Of a DNA stretch of 64,000 nt, positions 27,406-36,801 are shown one piece after another. The notes below the pieces were generated by a model that searched no databases, was not told the DNA's origin, and worked only from the letters and a program-made list of their open reading frames with translations. Both the position numbers and the translations under genes were made by a program. Positions within the stretch are counted from its first letter, which is position 1. Every line of letters begins with the position of its first letter. Source of the stretch: Paracoccus zhejiangensis (GTDB lineage Bacteria > Pseudomonadota > Alphaproteobacteria > Rhodobacterales > Rhodobacteraceae); the NCBI RefSeq assembly GCF_002847445.1, contig NZ_CP025430.1, positions 496,001-560,000 on the forward strand. The letters are read 5' to 3'.

Positions 27406-28635
27406 TCAATCCCGGTATTTCGACATCACGAGGGTGGCGTTGGTGCCACCGAATCCAAAGCTGTTCGACAGCACCGTATCCAGACCGGCATTGTCCACCC
27501 GCGTGGTGGCAATCTCGTTCGGAATGATCTCGGGGTCCAGCGTCGTCACGTTGGCCGATGCGGTGATGAAGTCATCCTGCAGCATCAACAGCGAATAGAT
27601 CGCCTCATGCACACCGGTCGCGCCAAGCGAATGGCCGGTCAGCGACTTGGTCGAGCTCACGGGCGGCGTGCTGCCCTCGCCCCAGATGCGGCGGATGGCC
27701 TTGATCTCGCCCAGGTCGCCGACCGGGGTCGAGGTGCCGTGGGCGTTGATATAGCTGACCTTGCGGTCTTCGGGCAGGGTCGACAGCGCCACGCGCATCG
27801 CCCGCTCGCCGCCTTCGCCCGAGGGCGCGACCATGTCATAGCCGTCCGAGGTCGCGCCATAGCCGGTGACTTCGGCATATATCTTGGCGCCGCGCGCCAG
27901 CGCGTGTTCCAATTCTTCCAGCACCACCACCCCGCCGCCGCCGGCGATGACGAAACCGTCGCGGGTCGCGTCATAGGCGCGCGAGGCGGTTTCGGGCGTG
28001 TCGTTGTATTTCGACGACATCGCGCCCATCGCGTCGAAGAGGCAGCTGAGCGTCCAGTCCAGTTCCTCGCCACCGCCGGCAAAGACGATGTCCTGCTTGC
28101 CCATCTGGATCTGCTCGACGCCATTGCCGATGCAATGGGCCGAGGTCGCGCAGGCCGAGGTGATCGAGTAGTTCACGCCCTTGATCTTGAACGGCGTGGC
28201 AAGGCAGGCCGAGTTCGTCGAGGACATGCAGCGCGTGACCATGAACGGACCCATGCGCTTGGGTGCGCCCTTGTCGATGACGATCCGGTGCGCCTCGAAG
28301 AAATTCGAGGTCGACGGGCCGCCCGAACCCATGATCAACCCGGTGCGCTCGTTCGAGACGTCGCTTTCCTCCAGCCCGCTATCGGCGATGGCCTGTTCCA
28401 TGGCGAGGAAGTTATAGGCCGCGCCCGGACCCATGAAGCGCATGTTGCGCTTGTCGATATGGTCCTCGAGCACGATCTGCGGCATGCCGTGGACCTGGCT
28501 GCGGAAGCCGTGCTCGGCATATTCCGGCGCGAAGACGATGCCGGAACGGCCGGCCTTCAGGCTGTCGGTGACTTCGGCAGCGTTATTGCCGATGGGCGAG
28601 ACGATCCCCAGCCCGGTGATGACGACGCGGCGCAT
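27406..28635 (-). CDS. fabB: 3-oxoacyl-[ACP] synthase I FabB
   Basis: The protein has 409 residues from ATG 28635 ([18 protein letters not shown]). The condensing-enzyme triad is visible: Cys in [12 protein letters not shown] (about 162), His in [12 protein letters not shown] (about 297) and His in [10 protein letters not shown] (about 332). FabB elongates the cis-3-decenoyl intermediate made by FabA and so allows unsaturated fatty acids. An upstream start at 28650 adds five residues only. Co-transcribed with fabA and fabI. Confidence 0.95.
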   Translation of the reverse strand: MRRVVITGLGIVSPIGNNAAEVTDSLKAGRSGIVFAPEYAEHGFRSQVHGMPQIVLEDHIDKRNMRFMGPGAAYNFLAMEQAIADSGLEESDVSNERTGLIMGSGGPSTSNFFEAHRIVIDKGAPKRMGPFMVTRCMSSTNSACLATPFKIKGVNYSITSACATSAHCIGNGVEQIQMGKQDIVFAGGGEELDWTLSCLFDAMGAMSSKYNDTPETASRAYDATRDGFVIAGGGGVVVLEELEHALARGAKIYAEVTGYGATSDGYDMVAPSGEGGERAMRVALSTLPEDRKVSYINAHGTSTPVGDLGEIKAIRRIWGEGSTPPVSSTKSLTGHSLGATGVHEAIYSLLMLQDDFITASANVTTLDPEIIPNEIATTRVDNAGLDTVLSNSFGFGGTNATLVMSKYRD

Positions 28636-28660
28636 GGGCACCCCTTTCATTCGGTTGAAA

Positions 28661-29170
28661 TCAGCTCTCGGAGAGCGCGACTTTCATGTCCTTGACTTGA
28701 TAGATCAGCTCGCCATCGGCCTCGACCTTGCCATCGGCGACCCCCATCGTCAGGCGGCGCGTCTGCACCGCCTTGGTGAAATCGACGGTGTAGCGCAGAA
28801 GCTTGCGGTCGGGGCGGACCATGCCGGTCAGCTTGACCTCGCCGACGCCGAGGGCATAGCCGCGGCCCTTCCATTCGCGCCAGCCGAGGTTGAAGCCGGT
28901 CAGCTGCCAGAGGCCGTCAAGGCCAAGGCAGCCGGGCATGATCGGGTTGCCGGGAAAATGGCACGCGAAAAACCACAGGTCGGGCTTGATGTCGAATTCG
29001 GCGACGACATGGCCCTTGCCATGGGCGCCACCGTCTTCCGAGATCTCGGTGATGCGATCCATCATCAGCATCGGCGGTTCGGGCAATTGCGCATTGCCCG
29101 GCCCGAACAGCTCGCCGCGGGCGCAGGCCAGCAGGTCATCATAGTCAAAGCTGGTCTGGGTCATGGCCAT
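28661..29170 (-). CDS. fabA: 3-hydroxydecanoyl-[ACP] dehydratase/isomerase FabA
   Basis: The 169-residue hotdog enzyme carries the active-site block [19 protein letters not shown] with the catalytic His (about 70) and Asp (about 84). It dehydrates 3-hydroxydecanoyl-ACP and isomerises the product to the cis-3 form, which starts unsaturated fatty acid synthesis. It heads the fabA-fabB-fabI run. The 85-base upstream gap should hold the promoter; I cannot name an operator in it. Confidence 0.95.
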   Translation of the reverse strand: MAMTQTSFDYDDLLACARGELFGPGNAQLPEPPMLMMDRITEISEDGGAHGKGHVVAEFDIKPDLWFFACHFPGNPIMPGCLGLDGLWQLTGFNLGWREWKGRGYALGVGEVKLTGMVRPDRKLLRYTVDFTKAVQTRRLTMGVADGKVEADGELIYQVKDMKVALSES

Positions 29171-29255
29171 GGGAACGGTCTTCCTTGCGATGGGGTCACT
29201 GTATCACGTTGACGTTTCGTCTATCACCCGCAGTCAGCCCGCCGCAAGTGCAGGC

Positions 29256-30164
29256 TCAGAACCATTGTCCCGGTTCCATCAGCCCCAGATCCATCAGCTG
29301 CTGGCCCTGCCAGTCAAACCGGGTCGAGTTGCGCCATTGGAAACTGTCGATCCGGTCGCGCGACATCGGGTTACGCAGCAGCGCCTTGGCGACCCGGAAC
29401 GAGGCCACCGCGCAGGTCAGGCTGTGATGCCAGGGGCAGGAATGGGTGTTGTATTCCTCGACGCTGAAGCGGTGATCGCCTGTCACCCGCAGCCCGGGCG
29501 CGGCCTTGAACAGCGCGATCCGGTCGATGCGGCGACGGTCGGCGGGAATATGTTCCTCGAAGCGCCAGCGCAGCCCGCCGTGGAAGTTCAGCTGTCGCTC
29601 CTCATAGCCATCGCCCACGGGCTTCTTGCGGCCAAGGGCGAAATAGCCGCTGCGGTCGAACATCGCCCCGTCCAGATCCACCGCATCGGGATGGCTGGCC
29701 AGGTCGGGGGCATAGAGGTCCAGCACATAGCCCAGCATCGCATCGCGCCGTTCCTCGGCATGGAAGGCCAGCAGCTCGCCGACGCTGCGGGTCTCGCAGA
29801 AGGGATAGAACAGGAATTCGGCGTTGAAGCCGTAATGCAGCCAGGTCCCCGCCGGCACCGCCTCGATCAGCGCATTGACCGCCGGGACATGGGCATCAGG
29901 GCGGCGGGTGTCGTGGATCAGGTTCACCACCCGCGTCTCGCCAGCCAGATGCGGCGGCAGGGCGAGGGGTTCGGGCGAGAGCGCCAGGATCAGGCGGAAG
30001 CCACGGGCAAGGGCATGGTCCAGTGTCGGCCCGACCGCCGCCAGATCCTCGAACAGGATCATCGCCACCGGCCCGCGCTTCAGCACAGCCGGGCGCGCGG
30101 CGAGGTAATCGGCCAGGGCCGGGACAGGCTTTCCCGGTGCAGTCTGGACCGGACTGGCGGTCAC
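29256..30164 (-). CDS. Uncharacterised protein, possibly glycosyltransferase family 2-like
   Basis: The protein has 302 residues from a GTG at 30164 that overlaps the upstream stop (GTGA). MILFEDLAAVGPTLDHALARG near 35-55 and YGFNAEFLFYPFCETRSVGELLAFHAEERRD near 110-140 resemble the DUF-type GT2 group in which a D-x-D/E-F-L step precedes the acceptor site, but the canonical DxD is not clear. The C-terminal part is rich in aromatic and basic residues. The assignment is tentative. Confidence 0.6.
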   Translation of the reverse strand: MTASPVQTAPGKPVPALADYLAARPAVLKRGPVAMILFEDLAAVGPTLDHALARGFRLILALSPEPLALPPHLAGETRVVNLIHDTRRPDAHVPAVNALIEAVPAGTWLHYGFNAEFLFYPFCETRSVGELLAFHAEERRDAMLGYVLDLYAPDLASHPDAVDLDGAMFDRSGYFALGRKKPVGDGYEERQLNFHGGLRWRFEEHIPADRRRIDRIALFKAAPGLRVTGDHRFSVEEYNTHSCPWHHSLTCAVASFRVAKALLRNPMSRDRIDSFQWRNSTRFDWQGQQLMDLGLMEPGQWF

Positions 30165-30883
30165 TGCATGATCGCCTTCACCTGCTCCAGCGCCGAGCGC
30201 AGCAGGTCGGGATTGCCGCTGGCGCTTTCCACCAGCCGTTTCAGCGTCGCCTTCTGCGGCTCGCTGAGGGCCGAGCCATCGATCAGCCCGTTGACCTTGG
30301 CCAGGTCGAAGCCCTCGGGGGTCAAGAGCGCCTCTATCTCGCCCGCCGTGCTGGCGGCATCGGCAGCCTCTCCGGTGGCGCTGGCGGCATCGCGTGCAGC
30401 CTCGGCGGCCTCTTCGGCAGCTGCTTCCTCGGCGGCGGGGGCGGCGGCGGAATCGGCGGTGGCAGCCGCATCGGCGGCGCGGTCGGCGGCCTCGATCGCG
30501 GCTTCGGCGGCAGCCTCGGCCTCGGTCGCGGCTTCACCGGCGGCCTCGATCCCGGCCTCGTCGGCGGCGCGGGTGGCCTCGGCGGCGGCATCGCTGGCGG
30601 TGGCGGCGGCATCGGCTGCGGCATCTGCTGCGGCCTCGGCGGCGGCGGCGGTATCGGCGCTGGGGTCAGCGGCATCCGCCTCGGCCACATCTGCCGCCGC
30701 ATCCGCCTCGGCAGCCGTCTCCTCGGCGACCTCGGCGGCGGCTTCGGGGGCGGTTTCCACCGGCTCGGTCGGCGGGGCGGCGGGTTCGGTCACCGCCGCC
30801 TGGTCGGCCTCGCGCCCCTGCCACCACTGCCAGCCGGCGAAGGCCGCCGCGAGAATCACGATGAGGGGCAGGATACGACGCAT
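30161..30883 (-). CDS. Membrane-anchored Ala/Glu-rich low-complexity protein
   Basis: The protein has 240 residues. One N-terminal membrane anchor (about 4-20, ending WQWWQGRE) leads into a long segment (about 30-185) made almost only of Ala, Glu, Asp and Thr, with (A)2-3-[ED]-A repeats that would form an acidic helical rod. A compact C-terminal domain (about 190-240, EIEALLTPEGFDLAKVNGLIDGSALSEPQKATLKRLVESA) is non-repetitive. It could be a periplasmic spacer or envelope-tethering protein. Coupled to the downstream GT-like gene by a four-base overlap. Confidence 0.75.
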   Translation of the reverse strand: MRRILPLIVILAAAFAGWQWWQGREADQAAVTEPAAPPTEPVETAPEAAAEVAEETAAEADAAADVAEADAADPSADTAAAAEAAADAAADAAATASDAAAEATRAADEAGIEAAGEAATEAEAAAEAAIEAADRAADAAATADSAAAPAAEEAAAEEAAEAARDAASATGEAADAASTAGEIEALLTPEGFDLAKVNGLIDGSALSEPQKATLKRLVESASGNPDLLRSALEQVKAIMQ

Positions 30884-31079
30884 GGGCAGGGCTCCGGCTG
30901 AGGGTCAGGTTGCCCCAGCTATTGCACAGCGGCACGCCTCCGAAAAGTCGCGTCTTGCGGAAGGATTCGCCGCCGGATGTCCCTGATATGCCACGAATGC
31001 CACCGGAATCCGGTTGAATCACCCGGTTGTCTTGCCTATTTTCCGTTAATCAAACTTCCACAATCCAAGGATTCTCGCC

Positions 31080-31619
31080 ATAGCCCGCAGACCGCACAAT
31101 GCGCCGCCCCAACGCGACACCGGACCTCGCGTCAACGACCGTATCCGCGTCGCCGAAATTCGCCTGATTGGCCCCGAGGGAGAGAATGTTGGCGTCGTGC
31201 CGCCCTCCGTCGGTTTGAGGATGGCCGAAGAGGCCGGCCTCGATCTGGTCGAGATCTCGCCCAATGCCGTTCCGCCGGTGTGCAAGGTCATGGACCTCGG
31301 CAAGTTCAAGTACGAACAGCAGAAGCGCGAGGCCGAAGCGCGCAAGAAGCAGAAGATCATCGACATCAAGGAAGTGAAGTTCCGTCCCGGTACGGATACG
31401 CACGACTATGACGTCAAGATGCGCAGCGTCATGAAGTTCCTGGGCGAGGGCGACAAGGTTAAGATCACCCTGCGCTTCCGTGGCCGCGAGATGGCCCACC
31501 AGGATCTGGGTCTGGATCTGTTGAACCGGGTTCGCGAGGATGTCGGCGAGACCGGCAAGATCGAATCCATGCCCAAGCTGGAAGGCCGGCAAATGGTGAT
31601 GATGATCGCCCCGCGCTGA
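31080..31619 (+). CDS. infC: Translation initiation factor IF-3 (non-ATG start)
   Basis: IF-3 binds the 30S subunit and discards weak start codons. The conserved protein begins [20 protein letters not shown] and ends [16 protein letters not shown], giving 179 residues, the usual length. From the in-frame stop at 31047 to 31196 there is no ATG, GTG or TTG in frame. ATA at 31080 lies eight bases after AAGGA and is the best start; ATT at 31071 directly abuts the ribosome site. Rare start codons in infC are a known autoregulatory device. A start at GTG 31197 would delete a large part of the N-terminal domain. Confidence 0.93.
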   Translation: MARRPHNAPPQRDTGPRVNDRIRVAEIRLIGPEGENVGVVPPSVGLRMAEEAGLDLVEISPNAVPPVCKVMDLGKFKYEQQKREAEARKKQKIIDIKEVKFRPGTDTHDYDVKMRSVMKFLGEGDKVKITLRFRGREMAHQDLGLDLLNRVREDVGETGKIESMPKLEGRQMVMMIAPR

Positions 31620-31641
31620 TCTCTCACGCCGCATTGATGGG

Positions 31642-31673
31642 GGCCGCGCTGGTTATTGCCGCGCGGCCTTTTT
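31642..31673 (+). terminator. Rho-independent terminator of infC
   Basis: GGCCGCGC (31642-31649), an 11-base loop and GCGCGGCC (31661-31668) are followed by TTTTT (31669-31673). It lies 22 bases after the infC stop. This separates infC from dut. Confidence 0.85.
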
Positions 31674-31689
31674 CATGGGAAGAGCGGCC

Positions 31690-32163
31690 ATGTCCGACAA
31701 ATCCCATCCTCTGCCTGTCATCCGCATTGTCCGTATCGAGAGCGCCGATCCCGCGCTGCCTTTGCCGGCCTATGCCAGCGCCGGCGCGGCGGGTGCCGAT
31801 CTGCGCGCCGATCTGGGCGGCGGCACGGTCGAGCTTGCGCCGGGTGCCCGCGCCCTGATCCCGACCGGGCTGCGGCTGGCGATCCCCGAGGGCTGGGAGG
31901 TTCAGATCCGCCCGCGCTCGGGCCTGGCGCTGAAGCAGGGCATCACGCTTCTGAATACGCCCGGCACCATCGACAGCGATTATCGCGGGCCTCTCGGCGT
32001 GATCCTCGTCAATCTGGGGCAGGCGCCCGTTACCATCGCCCACGGCGATCGTATCGCGCAGATGGTGGTCGCGCCTGCACCGCAGGCCCGTTTCGAGCTG
32101 GTCGAGGCACTGGATGACACCGAACGGGGGGCGGGCGGCTTCGGCTCGACCGGGCGGGGATGA
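31690..32163 (+). CDS. dut: dUTP diphosphatase
   Basis: The protein has 157 residues. The five trimeric dUTPase motifs are visible, including [11 protein letters not shown] (near 30), [12 protein letters not shown] (near 75), [22 protein letters not shown] (about 88-109) and the C-terminal GAGGFGSTG. It hydrolyses dUTP to dUMP, limiting uracil in DNA and feeding thyX. ATG 31690 is preferred over 31675. Its stop overlaps the ATG of the MoeB-like gene (ATGA), so they form an operon. Confidence 0.95.
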   Translation: MSDKSHPLPVIRIVRIESADPALPLPAYASAGAAGADLRADLGGGTVELAPGARALIPTGLRLAIPEGWEVQIRPRSGLALKQGITLLNTPGTIDSDYRGPLGVILVNLGQAPVTIAHGDRIAQMVVAPAPQARFELVEALDDTERGAGGFGSTGRG

Positions 32164-33245
32164 GCATTCTGCTCATCAGCGCGGCGGCCTTTGCCTTTGC
32201 CTGGGTGGTTCTGGGTCTGCGATGGCGGGTCCTGCGCTGGGGGCTGCTACTCTGGTGGCTGGCGGTGCTGGCGATCCATTACCTTGCCGCCTCGAGCCAG
32301 CCCTTGTACTGGATGGCCCACCAGCTCGGGGGAAGTCTCGGCAGCTGGTTCGTCGCGGGAATAGCGGTCGCGCTGGTCATCGGCTATCGCCGGGTGATCG
32401 GGCGACTGCGCGACGCCGCGCTGCCGATCGCGGAGCCGGCACCGGTCACGGCGCCCGCCGAGGCGCCTGCGGTTCCGCCGTCGAACGCCATCTCTGATGC
32501 CGAGCTTGACCGCTACGCCCGCCATATCGTGCTGCGCGAGATCGGCGGGCCGGGGCAGATGCGGCTGCGCGGGGCGAATGTGTTGCTGATCGGTGCGGGC
32601 GGTCTTGGCGCGCCGGCGGCGCTCTATCTGGCGGCGGCGGGAGTGGGGCGGATCACGCTGGCGGATGACGATGCGGTCAGCCTGTCGAATCTGCAGCGAC
32701 AGGTGATCTTCCGCAGCGACCAGACCGGCGCGCCCAAGGCCGAGGCCGGGGCTGCCGCGATGACGGCGCTGAACCCGCATGTGACGGTGACGCCGCTGCG
32801 ACGACGCATCACCGCTGACGACGCCGCGCTGATCGCCGAACATGACCTGGTGCTGGACGGCAGCGACACATTCGCCGGGCGTCTGGCCATCAACGCCGCC
32901 TGCGTCGCGGCGGGCGTGCCGCTGCTGGCCGGGGCGATTGCGCAATGGGAAGGGCAGCTGGCGCTTTACGACCCGGTGCGGGGCGGGCCCTGCCTTGCCT
33001 GTCTCTTCCCCGAAGCCCCCGCCGCCGGTCTGGCCCCGGCCTGCGCCGAGGCCGGCGTGGTCGGTGCCTTGCCCGGCGTGGTCGGCAGCCTGATGGCGCT
33101 CGAGGCGATCAAGCACCTGACCGGCGCGGGGCAGGGGCTGCGCGGCCGGATGCTGATCTTCGACGGGCTCTACGGCGAGACCCGGATGATCCAGACCGAA
33201 CGCCGCGCGGATTGCCCGATCTGCGGCGGGGTGCATCCCGCCTGA
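32160..33245 (+). CDS. MoeB/ThiF/HesA-family adenylyltransferase with N-terminal membrane segment
   Basis: The protein has 361 residues. The first about 85 residues hold two to three hydrophobic segments and a Pro/Ala linker. The rest is a complete E1-like domain: [19 protein letters not shown] (about 142-160), the ATP-site Arg in [17 protein letters not shown] near 237, and zinc-binding CxxC pairs in GPCLACLF and CPICGG. MoeB activates the C terminus of MoaD for molybdopterin synthesis; related proteins activate ThiS. The membrane fusion is unusual. Translationally coupled to dut. Confidence 0.85.
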   Translation: MSILLISAAAFAFAWVVLGLRWRVLRWGLLLWWLAVLAIHYLAASSQPLYWMAHQLGGSLGSWFVAGIAVALVIGYRRVIGRLRDAALPIAEPAPVTAPAEAPAVPPSNAISDAELDRYARHIVLREIGGPGQMRLRGANVLLIGAGGLGAPAALYLAAAGVGRITLADDDAVSLSNLQRQVIFRSDQTGAPKAEAGAAAMTALNPHVTVTPLRRRITADDAALIAEHDLVLDGSDTFAGRLAINAACVAAGVPLLAGAIAQWEGQLALYDPVRGGPCLACLFPEAPAAGLAPACAEAGVVGALPGVVGSLMALEAIKHLTGAGQGLRGRMLIFDGLYGETRMIQTERRADCPICGGVHPA

Positions 33246-33257
33246 CCGGGCAAGGTC

Positions 33258-33605
33258 TCAGCCATTCACCGCACGGCTGTCCGCCGGGGCCTCGTCGCGC
33301 TCGTTCAGCCCGTAATCGCGGATCACATGGGCGATGCGCAGGTGGTAATCCGCGAACAGCCCGCCCCGCCCGGCCTCCTGCGCGGCGCGGTGGCGCGACA
33401 GTTGCCGCCATTCGGCGATGGCGGCCTCGTCGCGGAAGAACGACAGCGACAGCATCTTGCCGGGATTGGTCAGGCTCTGGAACCGCTCGACCGAGATGAA
33501 GCCGTCGATCTGCTCCAGAAGCGGTTTCAGCCCGGCGGCAATGTCCAGATAGGCGCTGCGCTGGCTGTCGCCGGCGGGTTCAACCTCGAAGATGACGGCG
33601 ATCAT
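33258..33605 (-). CDS. Antibiotic biosynthesis monooxygenase-fold (ABM) protein
   Basis: The 115-residue protein begins MIAVIFEVEP and has the ferredoxin-like dimeric alpha/beta-barrel pattern: FEVEPAGDSQRSAYLDIAAGLKPLLEQIDGFISVERFQS, then WRQLSRHRAAQEAGR. Some members oxidise quinol-type substrates without cofactor; most are uncharacterised. Its start overlaps the stop of the NIPSNAP gene (ATGA), so both are translated from one transcript. Confidence 0.78.
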   Translation of the reverse strand: MIAVIFEVEPAGDSQRSAYLDIAAGLKPLLEQIDGFISVERFQSLTNPGKMLSLSFFRDEAAIAEWRQLSRHRAAQEAGRGGLFADYHLRIAHVIRDYGLNERDEAPADSRAVNG

Positions 33606-33925
33606 GTGGCTCCTCCATGCGGGGCCGATGCCAGCTTCAGGAAGGTGCGATCCTCGCGCCGGATGAAGCCCTCGGCCCGGGCGAAATCGTAGTTGCGCCG
33701 GCCAAGCGGATCAAGCTTGAGCCGCGCCCGATAGGCTTCGTAGTCGGCGAGGCTGGGGATATTGTAGATGCCATAGGCCAGCGTCGAAGAGCCTTCATGC
33801 GGGGCGAAATAGCCGATCAGGTCCGCGCCGCAGCGGGGGATTGCCTGCCCCCAGTTCTGCGCGTACTCATGAAACAGCTCGGGGCGGGTCGGGTCGATCT
33901 CGTATCGGATCACGCAGGTCAGCAT
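33602..33925 (-). CDS. NIPSNAP-family protein
   Basis: The protein has 107 residues from ATG 33925 (MLTCVIRYEIDPTRPELFHEYAQNW). The dimeric alpha/beta-barrel fold is indicated by CVIRYEIDP, LIGYFAPHEG and YGIYNIPSLADYEAYRARL. It is the first gene of a two-gene operon with the ABM protein and is divergent from the ArsR-type regulator, 72 bases away. A long antisense frame continues upstream but belongs to the complement of the M3 peptidase gene. Confidence 0.78.
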   Translation of the reverse strand: MLTCVIRYEIDPTRPELFHEYAQNWGQAIPRCGADLIGYFAPHEGSSTLAYGIYNIPSLADYEAYRARLKLDPLGRRNYDFARAEGFIRREDRTFLKLASAPHGGAT

Positions 33926-33997
33926 CGGGATTTCCTTTCTCGGCTTTCCCTCATCTAGCCTGTTGCGCGACCGAAATGCTTCGGCTAGCGTCGAACT

Positions 33998-34687
33998 ATG
34001 AAATCTGGCCCCGACATTGCCCGCATCGCCGCGCTGATCGGTGATCCCGCCCGCGCCAACATGCTGACCGCGCTGATGAGCGGCAAGGCATTGACCGCGA
34101 CCGAACTGGCCGCCGAGGCCGGCGTCACCCCGCAGACCGCCAGCAGCCATCTGGCCCGGCTGACCGAGGGCGGGCTGTTGCGCCAGCAGAAGCAGGGGCG
34201 TCACAAGTACCTGTCGCTGGCCGGGGACGAGATCGGGCGGCTGCTGGAATTGTTGATGGGCGTGGCAGCGGGGGCGGGACATCTGCGCAGCCGCACCGGC
34301 CCCGCCGATCCGGCGCTGCGCCATGCGCGGGTCTGCTACAGCCATCTGGCGGGCGATCTGGGCACCCAGCTGTTCGATGCGCTGCTGGCGCAGGGGATCA
34401 TCGCGCGGCAGGGCGAGGCCTTGCGGCTGACCGAGGCGGGCAGGGGGTTCGCCACCGGTTTCGGCATCGACATTGCCGCGCTGTCGGTGGGTCGGGCGCC
34501 GCTCTGCCGCGAATGCCTGGACTGGAGCGAACGGCGGGCCCACCTGGCCGGCAGTTTCGGTCGGGCGCTGCTGACCCGGATCGAGGCGCTGGGTTGGGCC
34601 AGCCGTCAGGATGACAGCCGCGCCCTGCGCTTCAGCCCGGCGGGCGAGCGGGCGTTTCGGGCGCAATTCGCGCTGGTCACGGCCTGA
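33998..34687 (+). CDS. ArsR-family winged-helix regulator
   Basis: The protein has 229 residues. The winged-helix domain covers about 5-85: IAALIGDPARANMLTALMSG, ATELAAEAGVTPQTASSHLARL (recognition helix) and GRHKYLSLAG (wing). The long C-terminal part (about 90-229) has LCRECLDWSERRAHLAG with a Cys pair, which could bind metal or sense oxidants. It is divergent from the NIPSNAP-ABM operon and probably controls it from the 72-base shared spacer. Confidence 0.85.
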   Translation: MKSGPDIARIAALIGDPARANMLTALMSGKALTATELAAEAGVTPQTASSHLARLTEGGLLRQQKQGRHKYLSLAGDEIGRLLELLMGVAAGAGHLRSRTGPADPALRHARVCYSHLAGDLGTQLFDALLAQGIIARQGEALRLTEAGRGFATGFGIDIAALSVGRAPLCRECLDWSERRAHLAGSFGRALLTRIEALGWASRQDDSRALRFSPAGERAFRAQFALVTA

Positions 34688-34750
34688 CCCCCTCTGGCAC
34701 CTGCCGGCGCGCTGGCATAGCCTCTGGTCCGACACGCAGAGGAGCCGCCG

Positions 34751-36775
34751 ATGAATCCCGAACTGACGCAGTGGACCGGCCCGCATGGGCTGCCGCGCTT
34801 TGACCTGATCGCGGACGCGGATTTCGCCCCGGTCATCGATGCCGAACTGGCGCGCGCCGAGGCCGCGGTGGAGGCCATCGCCGCCAATGCCGCGCCGGCG
34901 GATTTCGTCAATACCGTCGCCGCGATGGAGACCTGCGAGGAGCCGCTGGATCGTGCCTGCGGGGTGTTCTACACGCTGGCCGGCGTCGCCTCGAACCCCG
35001 CGCGCGAGGCATTGCAGCGCGATCTGGCGCCGAAACTGTCGGCCTATTCCAGCACGGTGATGATGGACCCGCGGCTGTTCGAGCGGGTGCAGGCTGTCTC
35101 GGACGCCGTGGAGGCGCTGCCGGTCGAGGATGCCCGGATCACCGAATTGCAGCTGCGCGCCCGGCGCCGCTCGGGGGCCGGTCTGCCGCCCGAGGATCGC
35201 GCAAGGCTGGCGGCGATCAACGAGCGGCTGGCGGTGCTGACCACGCAGTTTTCCCAGAACGTGCTGACCGACGAGCGCGATTTCGTTCTGCCCATCCCCG
35301 ATGACCGGCTGGCCGGGCTGCCCGACTGGCTTCTGGGCGCGATGCGCGCGGCGGCGCGGGAACGCGGGCTGACCGGGCAGGTCGTCACCCTCAGCCGCTC
35401 GCTGATCGTGCCGTTCCTGGAACTCTCCGAAGATCGGGCGCTGCGCGAGATGGCCTTCCGGGCTTGGGCCGCGCGTGGCTCGGGCGCGGGCGCCGGGGGT
35501 GCTGCCACCGACAATCGCGGTCTGGTCACCGAGATCCTGTCGCTGAGGCATGAAAAGGCCCGGCTGCTCGGCTATGCCGATTTCGCCGCCTACCGGCTCG
35601 AGCCGGAGATGGCGCGCGATGCGGACCGGGTCGAGGATCTGCTGATGCAGGTCTGGCGTCCGGCTGTGGCGCGGGCGCAAAAGGACGAGGTCGCGCTGAC
35701 CGAGATGCTGCAAGCCGAGGGCGGAAATGGGCCGCTGGAAGCATGGGACTGGCGCCATTACGCCGCGCGCCGCAAGCGGGCCGAGCATGATTTCGACCCC
35801 GACCTGCTGAAACCCTACCTGACGCTCGACGCGATGATCGGCGCGGTCTTCGACACCGCGCAGCGCCTGTTCGGGCTGGAGTTCACGCCCTTCGAGGCGC
35901 CCTTGTGGAACCCCGATGTGCGGGCCTGGCAGATCAGCCGCGACGGCCAGCCGATGGCGGTCTTCCTTGGTGATTACTACGCCCGACCGGGCAAGCGCTC
36001 GGGGGCCTGGTGTTCCTCGCTGCAACCCCAGCACAAGATCGGCGCGGGGCAGCGACCCATCGTGGTGAATGTCTGCAACTTCACCCCGCCGGATCAGCCC
36101 GGTGCCCCGGCCTTCCTGTCCTGGGACGATGCCCGCACGCTGTTCCATGAGTTCGGCCATGCGCTGCATCACATCCTGTCGGATGTGCACTGGCCCTCGA
36201 TCTCGGGCACCTCGGTCGCGCTCGATTTCGTCGAATTGCCGAGCCAGCTTTACGAGCACTGGCTGTCGCAGCCGCAGGTTCTGTCGCAGCATGCCCGGCA
36301 TTACCAGACGGGAGAGCCGCTGCCACCGGCGCTGCTGGACCGCCTGCTGGCCGCAGACAAGGCCGATGCCGGCTTCTCGACCGTCGAATACCTGGAATCG
36401 GCGCTGGTCGATCTGGCCTTCCACCGGGGCGATGCGCCCGCCGACCCTGCGGCGCGGCAGGCCGATCTGCTGGCGCAACTGGGTGCGCCCCCGGCCATCC
36501 CGCTGCGCCACGACACGCCGCATTTCAGCCATGTTTTTTCCGGCAGCCATTACGCCAGCGGCTATTACAGCTACATGTGGTCCGAGGTGATGGATGCCGA
36601 TGCCTTCGCCGCCTTTGTCGAGGCCGGCGACATCTTCGACCCCGAAACTGCGAAACGGCTGGAAAGCGCGATCCTGTCGCGCGGCGGATCGGCGCAGGCC
36701 GATGACCTCTGGATCGAGTTCAGGGAACGAATGCCGGGGGTTGGGCCTTTACTAGAGGGGCGCGGGTTGAGCTGA
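34751..36775 (+). CDS. M3-family oligopeptidase (Dcp/oligopeptidase A type)
   Basis: The 674-residue zinc metallopeptidase carries HEFGHALHH near residue 466, with the third ligand Glu about 25 residues later (FVELPSQLYEHW). The long helical N-terminal half is typical. The C terminus has HVFSGSHYASGYYSYMWSEVMDADAF. It degrades short peptides in the cytoplasm. Starts seven bases after a GAGGAG ribosome site. Dcp and OpdA cannot be told apart with certainty here. Confidence 0.92.
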   Translation: MNPELTQWTGPHGLPRFDLIADADFAPVIDAELARAEAAVEAIAANAAPADFVNTVAAMETCEEPLDRACGVFYTLAGVASNPAREALQRDLAPKLSAYSSTVMMDPRLFERVQAVSDAVEALPVEDARITELQLRARRRSGAGLPPEDRARLAAINERLAVLTTQFSQNVLTDERDFVLPIPDDRLAGLPDWLLGAMRAAARERGLTGQVVTLSRSLIVPFLELSEDRALREMAFRAWAARGSGAGAGGAATDNRGLVTEILSLRHEKARLLGYADFAAYRLEPEMARDADRVEDLLMQVWRPAVARAQKDEVALTEMLQAEGGNGPLEAWDWRHYAARRKRAEHDFDPDLLKPYLTLDAMIGAVFDTAQRLFGLEFTPFEAPLWNPDVRAWQISRDGQPMAVFLGDYYARPGKRSGAWCSSLQPQHKIGAGQRPIVVNVCNFTPPDQPGAPAFLSWDDARTLFHEFGHALHHILSDVHWPSISGTSVALDFVELPSQLYEHWLSQPQVLSQHARHYQTGEPLPPALLDRLLAADKADAGFSTVEYLESALVDLAFHRGDAPADPAARQADLLAQLGAPPAIPLRHDTPHFSHVFSGSHYASGYYSYMWSEVMDADAFAAFVEAGDIFDPETAKRLESAILSRGGSAQADDLWIEFRERMPGVGPLLEGRGLS

Positions 36776-36801
36776 GCGCCCGATGTAAAGGGAGAGAGTT
36801 C

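Noticed and set aside
33926..36550. Very long open frame antisense to the M3 peptidase gene (continuing the NIPSNAP frame)
   Set aside because: GC-rich coding DNA leaves the complement open. The translation is Arg/Gln/Gly-rich without domains, and the sense frame is a clear metallopeptidase.
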